Shown: piece after piece, positions 44,197 through 52,675 of the stretch
Layout of the letters: each line of letters opens with the position of its first letter
Position numbering within the stretch: the first letter of the stretch is position 1
Source: 3107 sp965216225
GTDB lineage: Bacteria; Pseudomonadota; Alphaproteobacteria; Rhodobacterales; Rhodobacteraceae
Direction: 5' to 3'
Assembly (NCBI GenBank): GCA_965216225.1
Contig: CBDCFF010000022.1
Coordinates: forward strand, 1 to 64,000
DNA length: 64,000 nucleotides
Made by a program: the position numbers and the translations under genes
Notes under the pieces: model-generated
Databases searched by the model: none
Told to the model about the DNA's origin: nothing
What the model saw: the letters and a program-made list of their open reading frames with translations, nothing else

Positions 44197-44288
44197 GTCT
44201 TGCCTCCGTCCCGAATCTCACGCAAGATCGATCTTGCCATGAACAGGCCAGAGCGGCGAGGGTCTATCTGATCGTCCGGGATGGAACA
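43230..44288 (-). mobile_element. IS481-family element B with 6-bp target duplication
   Basis: A 1059-bp element with ends TGTCACATCCCGTG and, inward from the right, TGTTCCATCCCGGA. ATTAAG is present on both sides (43224-43229 and 44289-44294), a clean target duplication inside IS3 orfB. It shares length and terminal sequence with IS481-A, and the proteins are similar but not identical. Confidence 0.95.
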
Positions 44289-44911
44289 ATTAAGATCGTC
44301 AGAACCCAGAAATACAAGGTGACCACCGACAGCAACCACGCGTTTAATATTGCACCCAACTTGTTGGATCAGGATTTCTCTGCTGATGCTCCGAACCAGA
44401 AATGGGCGGGAGACATATCCTATATCTGGACCAGTGAAGGCTGGCTGTATTTGGCCGTCATTCTTGACCTGTATTCCCGGCGTGTCATCGGCTGGGCTGT
44501 CAGTAATCGTATGAAGCGAGATCTGGCAATCAGGGCGTTAGACATGGCCGTGGCCCTGCGGCAACCGCCCAAGGACTGTATTCACCACACAGATCGTGGA
44601 TCACAATACTGTTCACATGATTATCAAAAGCGCCTGTCACAGCATAGCTTCAAAGTCTCGATGAGCGGCAAAGGAAATTGTTACGACAATTCCATGGTGG
44701 AAACGTTCTTCAAATCGCTCAAGGCAGAGATGATTTGGCGGAACCGCTGGGAAACCAGGCGCCAAGCCGAAGGCGCAATATTCCAGTATATCAATGGGTT
44801 CTACAATCCGCGTCGACGCCATTCATCGTTAGGCGGCAAAAGCCCCTTGGCATTTGAACGGAAAGCCGCATAAATGAATTAAGAGACCGGAACGTAACCG
44901 GGACAAGACCA

Positions 44912-45569
44912 GTTTCAGGATTGTCGATAATCACCCGGCGCGGCACGCCGCCATAAAACGCCAGCGCCTGCACGAAGGCATCCAGCACCATCTCCTGAGG
45001 TTCCCCCGGATAGGCCACCACAAATGGCTTGCGGCTGTGGCACAGACGGAAATGCGCAACCTTCACCTTTTGGGGGATGCCACCAGGAACAACATGTTCT
45101 TCGCTCCAGTCAAACTGCAGCGCATCGCCAGATAAAAACTGCAACGGAATGAACGCATCTCCTGACCCCAAACCATCGCGCTTCAAGGCTCGAACAAAAC
45201 GCTGAACCGGTGAATACGAGCCCGTATATCCCTCCAGAACCAGTTGCTCATAAAGCTTCACTCCGGTTCGGCGTTCCCGGCGTGGGCGCGTCAGGTCTTG
45301 CTCGAACAGGGTCTGAAGCCGTTCTTCATAGTCACACAATTTGTGCCGAACCGGTTCGGTCCGACGTTGATAGCTCGGAGGGGAGCTGTCCTTCAGATAC
45401 TTCCTGATCGTGTTCCGCAACAATCCTGTCTCTCGGCTCACTGATCGTATACTTCGCCCGTCACGCAAAACCATGCGCCGGATCTTCGCTGCACTTTCCA
45501 TCAATATCACCTGCTCATTCTCCGCGCTAATACGCGCGGACGGTAACAAAACAGGCGGGTCAATTTTAA
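44912..45569 (-). pseudogene. IS21-type IstA 5' portion, truncated
   Basis: The minus strand codes MESAAKIRRMVLRDGRSIRS from about 45502, an HTH (ETGLLRNTIRKYLKD), YEERLQTLFEQDLTRPRRER, GDALQFDWSEEHV (first Asp) and GVPRRVIIDNPETG, where the IS3 right end cuts it. Upstream, the sequence TTTAAAATTGACCCGC resembles an IS21 left end, cut by IS256-C1 at 45570. This belongs to a third kind of IS21 element, distinct from copies a-c. Confidence 0.8.
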
Positions 45570-46364
45570 AGAGAGTGTCCGATCCTCTGTGTATCTGTGA
45601 TCTGTACCATGCTTTGAGAGAGGAGCCATGACGATGACGATATCCAGGGAACTTCTGGACGAACTTCTGGAAGGCTGCGAGCGGCCTGAAGACCTGCCTG
45701 GCGATACCGGGCTGCTGAAAGAGCTCAAGATCAAACTGATGGAGCGGATGCTTGGGGCCGAACTGACCGCGCATCCGGGCTATGAAGACGGCAAGGATGC
45801 ACCTCCGGGTCAGTCCAATCGTCGCACCGGCACAGCCGGCAAGCGCCTGAAGGGCCAGATCGGCGAGGCGCCGATTTCCGTGCCCCGTGATCGGGATGGC
45901 AGTTTTGAACCGGAACTGGTGAAGAAGGGCCAGACCCGGATCGACGGGATGGATGACAGGATCATCGGCCTCTATGCCGCCGGACGAGAGTGTCCGCGAC
46001 ATCCGCGCCCATCTTGAGGATATCTACGCTCTGCTGGTCTCGCCGGATTTGATCAGCCGCGTCACCGACGCCGTGCACGACGAGGTGCGCGACTGGCAAA
46101 GCCGGGCGCTGGAGCGGATGTATCCGATCGTGATCTTCGACGCGCTGCGGGTGAAGATCCGCGACGCCGACAGCCGCATGGTGAAGAACAAGGCCGTCTA
46201 CATCGCCCTGGGGGTCAGCCGGGACGGCGTGCGCGAGGTCCTGGGCCTGTGGATCGCTGATAACGAGGGGGCCAAATTCTGGTTGTCGGTGATGAACGAG
46301 CTGAAGAACCGAGGTGTCCAGAACATTCTGATCGCCGTCGTTGACGGGCTCAAAGGCTTCCCGG
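45570..46364 (+). pseudogene. IS256-family element C, truncated copy C1
   Basis: It starts with the terminal repeat GAGAGTGTCC. The transposase opens at 45628 (MTMTISRELLDELLEGCERP), runs to GLYAAGRECPRHPRPS and ends; the real continuation, VRDIRAHLEDIYALLVSPDL to VVDGLKGFPG, is in another frame because of one extra base near 45985. At 46364 a second copy of the same element begins, so the C-terminal third is missing here. Confidence 0.85.
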
Positions 46365-46585
46365 GAGAGTGTCCGCTCCTCTGTGTATCTGTGATCTGTA
46401 CCATGCTTTGAGAGAGGAGCCATGACGATGACGATATCCAGGGAACTTCTGGACGAACTTCTGGAAGGCTGCGAGCGGCCTGAAGACCTGCCTGGCGATA
46501 CCGGGCTGCTGAAAGAGCTCAGGATCAAACTGATGGAGCGTGACCGTTCGGTGAAGGAGCCCTGGCGTACTGCCGGTCGTCCCGG

Positions 46586-48103
46586 TTACGCTGCTGATGC
46601 AGCGTAACGCCAGGGCATCAGCTCGTCCAGCCGAGTGATCTTGTGATCCGCGATGCGGGCGAGAACCCATGTGAGCCAGGCTTGTGGATCGACTTTATCA
46701 AGCTTTGCCGTTTCGATCAGGGTGTAGGCGATGGCCATGGCTTTGCCACCGCCCTCGGAACCGGCGAACATCCAATTTTTGCGACCTATGGCGACAGGTT
46801 TTATAGCGCGTTCGGCGATGTTGTTGTCCGCTTCCAGAAAGCCATGGTTCAAATAACCGCGTGCCTTTGGCAAACGACCAAGGGCATAACGGATCGCCTG
46901 GGCCAGAGGCGACTTGCCAGATATATTTGGCACCTGCGCGTGTAACCAGGTCTCAAGTTCATCGAAGATCGGTTTTGCCTTTTCCTGACGGATGGCAACG
47001 CGCTCTTCAGACGGTTTGCCACGCGCCTCTTTCTCGACGGCATGGAGTTCCGCGGTCCGGCGGAGGGCTTCTTCGGCAATCGATGAGCCTTGCGCGGCAA
47101 AGATGTCTACAAACTTGCGTCTGACGTGCGCCAAACAAGCCATCTCCTGGGCCTTGTCCTCACCGAATACCCCGTTGAAGCCGGAATACCCGTCCGCATG
47201 GACCCAGCCTTTGTAGCCGGAGAGATGTGAGACGGGATGTTCGCCCTTGCGATCAATCGTGAACTGATACCACGCGCAGGGCGGTGATGATCCAGACCAT
47301 GGTCGTTCATCGCGAACACAGGTCCGGACACGGGCGGTCCTGGTCTTCTTGTTGCCGGGGGCCTGCATTTTAACAGGCGTATCATCAGCGAAGATGGCCG
47401 CGCCTCGGCGGACCATTCGGCCAATGGTGTCAGCCAGAGGTTCCAGAAGCGCGGTGGAGCCGCCAACCCAATTGGTCAGAGTTGATCGATCAAGATCAAC
47501 GCCTTCACGGGCGTATATTTGCGACTGACGGTAGAGCGGCAGGTGGTCCGCGTATTTGCTGACCAACACGTGCGCCAGCAGCCCCGGTCCCGGGCGGCCA
47601 CGTTCGATCGGGCGCGATGGCAGCGGCGATTGGACAATGGCCTCGCAACAGGAACAGGCCATACGCGGACGCACGATCCGGTTCACGACAAAACGCCCCG
47701 GTTTGTATTCCAACTCCTCGGTCACGTCCTCACCGAGCCTCTTCAACGCCCCACCGCAACGTCGGCAGTCCTCGCCCGGCGACAAGACCTCTTCGTGCCG
47801 GTCCGGATGATCGGGCAAGGGCTTGCGGCTGTGCCGGCGGGCCGGTTTGTCCGTTTCAGGCGTTGGAGCAGGCGCCGCCTGTTCTCCAGCGGCTTCGGCA
47901 ATCGCCTCATCTTCCCGGAAGACCAGATTGAACTGGTAGAGGCTTTCTGATTTCGATCCAAACCGGTGCCGGTCATGCCCCGCCAGTTGGTGTTGGAGTT
48001 GTTCCACCTTCAGGGTCAGCGCCTTGACTTCATCGGCCGGAAGCCGGTTCACTGCCCGCAGTTCCGCAGGATCATCCGGGGCTGTGTCGAGGTCCTTCAG
48101 CAT
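46586..48103 (-). CDS. tnpC: IS66 transposase TnpC
   Basis: The 505-residue main transposase. It has an N-terminal leucine-zipper region (ALTLKVEQLQHQLAGHDRHRFGSKSE), a zinc-binding domain (CRRCGGALKRLGEDVTEELEYKPGRF, RPRMACSCCE), the DDE core with Asp in GAAIFADDTPVKMQ and Asp in WVHADGYSGFNGVF, and the C-terminal Glu in NNIAERAIKPVAIGRKNWMFAGS. It ends SAA 46 bp from the IS end and overlaps tnpB. Confidence 0.93.
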   Translation of the reverse strand: MLKDLDTAPDDPAELRAVNRLPADEVKALTLKVEQLQHQLAGHDRHRFGSKSESLYQFNLVFREDEAIAEAAGEQAAPAPTPETDKPARRHSRKPLPDHPDRHEEVLSPGEDCRRCGGALKRLGEDVTEELEYKPGRFVVNRIVRPRMACSCCEAIVQSPLPSRPIERGRPGPGLLAHVLVSKYADHLPLYRQSQIYAREGVDLDRSTLTNWVGGSTALLEPLADTIGRMVRRGAAIFADDTPVKMQAPGNKKTRTARVRTCVRDERPWSGSSPPCAWYQFTIDRKGEHPVSHLSGYKGWVHADGYSGFNGVFGEDKAQEMACLAHVRRKFVDIFAAQGSSIAEEALRRTAELHAVEKEARGKPSEERVAIRQEKAKPIFDELETWLHAQVPNISGKSPLAQAIRYALGRLPKARGYLNHGFLEADNNIAERAIKPVAIGRKNWMFAGSEGGGKAMAIAYTLIETAKLDKVDPQAWLTWVLARIADHKITRLDELMPWRYAASAA

Positions 48104-48521
48104 CGCCGATCCTATACCGGATCAGCATTCCGGGGTGAACCCCGAAAGCGCGCAAAGCCTCGTATTCATTGACCTGTCCTACGCTCAACGGTCTCCAGGT
48201 TTTACGGGGCATCCGCCAGTCAATCCCCTCCAACAGCATTGAGAGCTGCGCGGGTGTGACGCTGATCTTGCCGTCCTTTGCAGCGGGCCGGACAAACCGC
48301 CCTTTCTCCAACCGCTTCGAAAACAGGCACGCGCCCTGGCAATCCCACCAGATGATCTTCAACAGATCGCCGCGCCGCCCCCGGAACACGAACAGGTGGC
48401 CGGAATACGGGTCTTCGGCCAAAACCTTCTCGGCCTGGGCCGCCAGCGTATTGAACCCTCGCCGCATGTCCGTGACACCCGCCGACAGCCACACCCGCGT
48501 GTTGCTCGGCACCGGGATCAA
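48072..48521 (-). CDS. tnpB: IS66 accessory protein TnpB
   Basis: The protein has the IS66 Orf2 signature: MIPVPSNTRVWLSAGVTDMR, RGFNTLAAQAEKVL, SGHLFVFRGRRGDLLKIIWW, GACLFSKRLEKGRFVRP and LSMLLEGIDWRMP. At 149 residues it is about 30 longer than usual; the extra C-terminal tail overlaps the tnpC start by 32 bases. It overlaps tnpA by four bases. Confidence 0.92.
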   Translation of the reverse strand: MIPVPSNTRVWLSAGVTDMRRGFNTLAAQAEKVLAEDPYSGHLFVFRGRRGDLLKIIWWDCQGACLFSKRLEKGRFVRPAAKDGKISVTPAQLSMLLEGIDWRMPRKTWRPLSVGQVNEYEALRAFGVHPGMLIRYRIGDAEGPRHSPG

Positions 48522-48886
48522 GACATCAGCCCCTTCAGCAGCCGCGCCGGCACATCAGGATCGAACCCACCCCCGGCGCTGATCCGGTGACCGCCAGCCA
48601 ACTCAATCTCGATACGGCCACCGAAGGCGACGGGACCGGATGGCTGCGCCGGGACCGGATGTGAAGCAGCCGGAGAAATCTCAACCGGCAGAAACACGGA
48701 TCCAGCTACGACCTCGGTGAAATCCGGCGCAAAACGCGGGTCCTTCAGCCATTTGAAGATCAGATTGGCGTTCATCGCGTAGCGCCGCGCAACCTGAGCC
48801 ACAGAAACACCCGGCGCGGCAGTCTGCAGGCAGATCGAACGCTTCTCGTCGTCCCACCAAATTCGCTTCTTGCGACTGCCAGCCAT
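48518..48886 (-). CDS. tnpA: IS66 accessory protein TnpA
   Basis: An HTH protein of the TnpA kind: MAGSRKKRIWWDDEKRSICL, VSVAQVARRYAMNANLIFKW. It is then variable, to the basic C terminus. I used the ATG at 48886; an in-frame ATG at 48907 adds seven residues. The product is about 122 residues and precedes tnpB with a 4-base overlap. Confidence 0.88.
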   Translation of the reverse strand: MAGSRKKRIWWDDEKRSICLQTAAPGVSVAQVARRYAMNANLIFKWLKDPRFAPDFTEVVAGSVFLPVEISPAASHPVPAQPSGPVAFGGRIEIELAGGHRISAGGGFDPDVPARLLKGLMS

Positions 48887-50138
48887 AGAGTGCCTCATGG
48901 TGTCCACTATCGATGGTGGACACTATCGGCTCCTCCGCCCCCGCGTTAGGTCGGCTTCAACGGACGCTCACGATGGAGCGGATGCTTGGGGCCGAACTGA
49001 CCGCGCATCCGGGCTATGAAGACGGCAAGGATGCACCTCCGGGTCAGTCCAATCGGCGCAACGGCACAGCCGGCAAGCGCCTGAAGGGCCAGATCGGCGA
49101 GGCACCGATTTCCGTGCCCCGTGATCGGGATGGCAGTTTTGAACCGGAACTGGTGAAGAAGGGCCAGACCCGGATCGACGGGATGGATGACAGGATCATC
49201 GGCCTCTATGCCGCCGGACGAGAGTGTCCGCGACATCCGCGCCCATCTTGAGGATATCTACGGTCTGCTGGTCTCGCCGGATTTGATCAGCCGCGTCACC
49301 GACGCCGTGCACGACGAGGTGCGCGACTGGCAAAGCCGGGCGCTGGAGCGGATGTATCCGATCGTGATCTTCGACGCGCTGCGGGTGAATATCCGCGACG
49401 CCGACAGCCGCATGGTGAAGAACAAGGCCGTCTACATCGCCCTGGGGGTCAGCCGGGACGGCGTGCGCGAGGTCCTGGGCCTGTGGATCGCTGATAACGA
49501 GGGGGCCAAATTCTGGTTGTCGGTGATGAACGAGCTGAAGAACCGGGGTGTCCAGGACATTCTGATCGCCGTGGTGGACGGGCTCAAAGGCTTCCCGGAG
49601 GCGATCACCGCCGCCTTTGCGCAGACCACGGTGCAAACCTGCATTGTCCACCTGGTGCGCCATTCCCTGAACTTCTGCTCGTGGAAAGACCGCAAGGGAG
49701 TGGCCACTGACCTGCGCCGGATTTACAGCGCCGCCACCGCCGATCAGGCCGCCGATGAACTGGACGCGTTCGAGAAAAAATGGGCCGGTAAATACGCCTC
49801 CATCGCCACGGCCTGGCGACGGGCATGGCAGGAAGTAATCCCGTTCTTCGCCTTCGATCCGGCGATCCGAAAGATCATCTACACCACCAACGCCATCGAG
49901 AGCCTGAACCGGGTGATCCGCAAATCAATCAAGACCCGCGGATCGTTCCCGACCGATCAGGCCGCAACAAAGCTGATCCATCTGGCCATCCGCAACTTCG
50001 GGAAAGGCGGCAGGAATGTTCGGGAATGGTTTGCAGCCCGCAACCAGTTCGCTATTATGTTCGACGAGCGCTTCAATGCGTGACTGTATTTGAAACCCCC
50101 ATGGACCGGGACACATACACAGAATTCAGGACACTCCC

Positions 50139-50621
50139 ATTTGGGCATGGCGTTGAGAACGTTTCCGGTCTTGTGAACCCAACACCGTTGTTCCGGGGTG
50201 CTGCCGAAGACTTCGCGCAGCGCCGCCCGTAACCCTTGGGGCGCCGTCGCCAATGGCCAGATCGGGGGCGTGGGACAGCCCGCGACGCTTGAGATCGAGC
50301 AGCAACTCGCGCCAACTCTGCGTGCTTTCACGGTAGCCGACTGCCTGCTTCGGTGAGGCCCGGAACCTCCTTGCGGCCCCACTCATCCGCGCCGATCAGC
50401 ACCAGAACGCATTGTTTCTGCTCTTCCATACGCGGTTGGAAATAGACACCATCGGCCCGGACATAGACGAAACGCCGGGCACTGAGATCGCGGCGCTGCC
50501 AGCGTTCATACTCCGCCCCCCAGTCCGCTTTCAATCGCGAGATGGTGCTCGATGAAAGCCCTGCCGCGTTCGGCCCCAACAGCGCCCCAGGAGCCTCCTG
50601 AAAGTCGCCCGTGGAAATGCC
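50139..50621 (-). pseudogene. IS256-B transposase, 3' part, degenerate
   Basis: Reads KGISTGDFQEAPGALLGPNA, RFVYVRADGVYFQPRM, VLIGADEWGRKEVPGLTEA, then a four-base insertion (GGCA repeat near 50342). After that, in other frames, VGYRESTQSWRELLLDLKRR, LAIGDGAP and RCWVHKTGNVLNAMPK. At least two frameshifts are present, and the C-terminal 150 residues are missing. Confidence 0.83.
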
Positions 50622-50627
50622 CTTGTC

Positions 50628-50633
50628 TATTGG
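50628..50633 (+). promoter_or_regulatory. -10 half of a junction promoter (TATTGG); -35 half is at the right end
   Basis: TATTGG lies 4 bp inside the left end. When the right end (TTGACC at 54402-54407) is joined to the left end through the CT core, the two hexamers are exactly 17 bp apart, a sigma70-like promoter that would start transcription just before the bridge RNA's first hairpin. In the integrated element they are separated. The same holds for copy A (628-633 and 1757-1762). Confidence 0.75.
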
Positions 50634-50844
50634 ATTTCCCAGGCATTCGTATCCGTGCGATACGGATGCCACCCCTCGGGCCGCTGCAGCGGCCCGAGGG
50701 GTGGCGGGGGATGGATCGATGATGCCCTGGTCTTTGAGGACCGTTCTCAAGATGGATCACCCCCGCCCTTTTGATGAACCCGAACAGATAGTGGAGGAGG
50801 GAACACCCCTGCCTCGTATGACAAGAACGGGAGACGAAAAGGTC
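50628..50844 (+). ncRNA. Predicted IS110 bridge RNA, copy B
   Basis: Order 5' to 3': a hairpin at 50642-50670; a 36-bp perfect palindrome at 50669-50704; the target loop, with outer stem GGCGGGGG 50703-50710 : CCCCCGCC 50760-50767, inner GATC:GATC, left guide ATGCCCT 50722-50728, apical stem GGTC 50729-50732 : GACC 50739-50742 and right guide TCTCAAG 50745-50751; then the donor loop, with stem CCCG 50779-50782 : CGGG 50828-50831, left guide ACAGATA 50784-50790, apical GAGG:CCTC and GGG:CCC, and right guide GACAAGA 50820-50826. The guides match ATGCCCTTGAGA in IS256-B and ACAGATA..TCTTGTC at the element's own junction. The RNA stops just before the recombinase ATG. The mechanism is established for IS110/IS621; this assignment is mine. 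Confidence 0.86.
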
Positions 50845-51742
50845 ATGAATGATACCATCGGCATCGACATCTCGAAAGATCATCTCGACACCCATCGCCT
50901 GAGCGATGGCAAGGCGAAACGCTTCACCAACGACCGGACAGGACTGAAGACGCTGAAGAACTGGATCGGCCCGCAGTGCTGCCGCGTCGTCTACGAGCCT
51001 GCAGGACGCTATCATCGCGATCTGGAGGCCCGCCTTTCAAAGACGGCTCACGCCATGGTCAAGGTGAACCCCAAACGCGCCCGCCGCTTCGCCGAAGCGG
51101 TCGGCCAGTCCGCCAAAACTGACCGGATCGATGCGGAACTGCTGGCCCGCATGGGGGCGATGCTTGACCTGAAGGCTTCACCGTTGCGCGATGAACCCAT
51201 GAACGATCTGCGGGAGGTGCATGTCGCCCGGAGCGCTCTCATCAAGGACCAGACTGCCTGCCGGAACCGGCTCTGCGGTGCGCGCAACACACTCGTCAAG
51301 GCGCAACTGAAAACCAGGATGCGCCAGATTGCAAAGCAACTTGCCCAACTCGATGCCGAGTTGAAGAAGCGTATCCGCGAGGATGCAAAGCTTGCCAGAC
51401 AGTTCGAGATCCTGCGGTCGATCCCCTGCCGTCGCAATACTCATCGAAATGCCGGAGATCGGAACCTTGACGCCCAAGCAGGCCGCCGCGCTTGCGGGCC
51501 TGGCTCCCTTCGTGCGCAAGTCCGGCAAATGGACAGCCAGAGCGAAAATCGGAGGCGGACGAGCCGGGCTTCGCCAGGCGCTCTACATGCCCGCCCTCGT
51601 CGCAGCGCGCTGCAATTCCCAACTCACCTGCGTCTACAAGGCTTTGCGTCAAAAGGGCAAGAAAGCCAAGGTCGCCCTTGTGGCAATCATGCGCAAGCTC
51701 ATCATCCTCGCAAATACCTTGATCCGCGAAAACCGCCTGTAG
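50845..51742 (+). pseudogene. IS110-B recombinase, frameshifted, 3' end cut by IS21-b
   Basis: The start ATG at 50845 gives MNDTIGIDISKDHLDTHRLS, RRFAEAVGQSAKTDRIDAEL and IRQLAR-like helices. At 51424-51428 the expected SIPGVGPAV is SIP then AV, an 11-nt deletion between CC repeats, so the last domain (EMPEIGTLTPKQAAALAGLA, KSGKWTARAKIGGGRAGLRQ) is in the next frame. IS21-b replaces the last seven residues. The N-terminal catalytic residues look better preserved than in copy A. Confidence 0.87.
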
Positions 51743-51865
51743 CGCGACAATCAAGATGAGAAGTGCGCGTCAATCAGGATGAGAATCCTTGGTCGCGACG
51801 TTTGGGACGATGCCGGGCTTTTGTGCCGCGATCAAGGGGTTTGTTTTTTTGATTGTCGCGGAGCG

Positions 51866-52675
51866 TCAATCAGCTTTGGTGTTTTCCGGTGTGGCTTTTT
51901 GTGCAGGCCTTCCCGGCCCCTTTGCCTTTTGTGCTGCTCTTCGCCGGTAGCTTTCGACATTCATCTCGAAGATGGTTGCGTGGTGCACGAGCCTGTCGAC
52001 GGCGGCCAATGTCATGGCCGGGTCTGGAAAAATCGCATTCCACTCCCCGAAGGGCTGGTTGGCCGTGATCAACATTGAGCGGCGTTCATATCTCGCGCTG
52101 ATGAGTTCGAAGAGCACACTGGTTTCAGCCTGATCCTTGGTGACGTAGGTGATGTCATCGAGGATCAGCAGATGGAATTTGTCGAGCTTTGCAATGGCAC
52201 TTTCGAGGACGAGATCGCGGCGGGCCTGTTGGAGTTTCTGGACCAGATCGGTGGTGCGGCTGAATAGGACGCGGTAGCCTTGCTCGACAAGGGCGAGCCC
52301 GATGGCTGAGCCGAGATGTGATTTGCCCACACCTGGCGGCCCAAACAGCAGGATGTTGCCGCCCTTTCCGATCCAGCTGTCGCCAGCGGTGATCGCACTG
52401 ACATGGGCCTTGGACAGCATGGGGACGGCTGTGAAGTCGAAGGTGTCGATCGTTTTTCCGGGCAACAGGCGTGCCTGTGCGAGATGTCGCTCGATACGAC
52501 GGCGATCTCGTTCAGCCAGTTCATGCTCCACCAGGGTGCTGAGCATCCGAGCGGCGGGCCAGCCTTCCTTGTCGGCTTGTTCCGCAAAGCGCGGCCATAG
52601 CGCCTTGATGGCTGGCAAGCGCAATTCGGTCAGAGCCAAGGTTAGGCGGGCGGTATCGGTCTGGGGCGATGTCAT
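51866..52675 (-). CDS. istB: IS21 helper ATPase IstB
   Basis: The translated protein is identical to the IstB of copy a over its 269 residues, including Walker A GPPGVGKSHLG and Walker B LLILDDI. It starts at the 4-base overlap with istA. Confidence 0.94.
   Translation of the reverse strand: MTSPQTDTARLTLALTELRLPAIKALWPRFAEQADKEGWPAARMLSTLVEHELAERDRRRIERHLAQARLLPGKTIDTFDFTAVPMLSKAHVSAITAGDSWIGKGGNILLFGPPGVGKSHLGSAIGLALVEQGYRVLFSRTTDLVQKLQQARRDLVLESAIAKLDKFHLLILDDITYVTKDQAETSVLFELISARYERRSMLITANQPFGEWNAIFPDPAMTLAAVDRLVHHATIFEMNVESYRRRAAQKAKGPGRPAQKATPENTKAD

Larger units (their letters stand above)
42913..44873 (+). pseudogene. IS3 OrfB integrase, frameshifted and split by IS481-B
   Basis: After the -1 site the frame reads PKPVRFAFIEVWKEEWSVEF to RAWRVRP. 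A four-base insertion (GTCA, near 43055) then shifts it to MSQRQRDDMVILAHIREQHR, GRRRIGRLMRENDIK. IS481-B interrupts it at 43229. The gene resumes at 44289 with KIVRTQKYKVTTDS, FSADAPNQKWAGDISYIW (first Asp), ILDLYSRRVIGWAV, DCIHHTDRGSQYCS (second Asp) and NSMVETFFKSLKAEM (Glu). The downstream half is undamaged but cannot be made into a full protein. Confidence 0.88.
42612..44911 (+). mobile_element. IS3-family element, split by IS481-B
   Basis: Terminal repeats TGGTCTTGTCCCGGTT (left) and the matching inward reading of the right end, TGGTCTTGTCCCGGTTACGT, bound the element. It has orfA, a slippery A7G and orfB, as in IS3. An IS481 interrupts orfB. The flanking 3-4 bp do not match each other, and the right flank is the middle of an old istA gene, so the original site has been rearranged. 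Confidence 0.87.
46540..48971 (-). mobile_element. IS66-family element, complete, 8-bp target duplication
   Basis: This 2432-bp element is flanked by GATGGAGC at 46532-46539 and 48972-48979, the 8-bp duplication characteristic of IS66. The ends read GTGACCGTTCGGTGAAG and, inward from the other side, GTGAGCGTCCGTTGAAG. It encodes tnpA, tnpB and tnpC in the canonical order on the minus strand. Confidence 0.96.
46422..50083 (+). pseudogene. IS256-C2 transposase, split by IS66 and frameshifted
   Basis: The start (46422) and first about 39 codons read to LKELRIKLMER, then IS66 intervenes. The gene resumes at 48973 with MLGAELTAHPGYEDGKDAPP and PISVPRDRDGSFEPELVKKG. The same one-base insertion as in C1 breaks the frame near 49222. 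The rest (VRDIRAHLEDIYGLLVSPDL, YPIVIFDALR with Asp, LIAVVDGLKGFPEAI with Asp, KIIYTTNAIESLNRVIR with Glu) is intact to the stop at 50083. Confidence 0.87.
46365..50138 (+). mobile_element. IS256-family element C2, carrying an IS66
   Basis: The left terminus GAGAGTGTCCGC begins near 46365 and the right terminus GGACACTCCC ends near 50138. Between them lies a transposase gene of the same sort as C1, split by an IS66 at 46540-48971. C2 begins inside C1, so the two form a partial direct repeat. The right flank is the broken 3' part of IS256-B, and no target duplication is recognisable. Confidence 0.85.

Noticed and set aside
3314..44288. The 40-kb core as a composite transposon mobilised by IS481
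   Set aside because: The core holds housekeeping genes in conserved chromosomal order (oxidase cluster, topA, thrC), so it is native chromosome bordered by IS copies rather than cargo.
50611..50844. N-terminal extension of the IS110-B recombinase frame (78 codons upstream of the ATG at 50845)
   Set aside because: It translates IS256 flank and the structured RNA region; the encoded residues (PRAAAAARGVA) come from the palindrome, and the family start is at NDTIGID.
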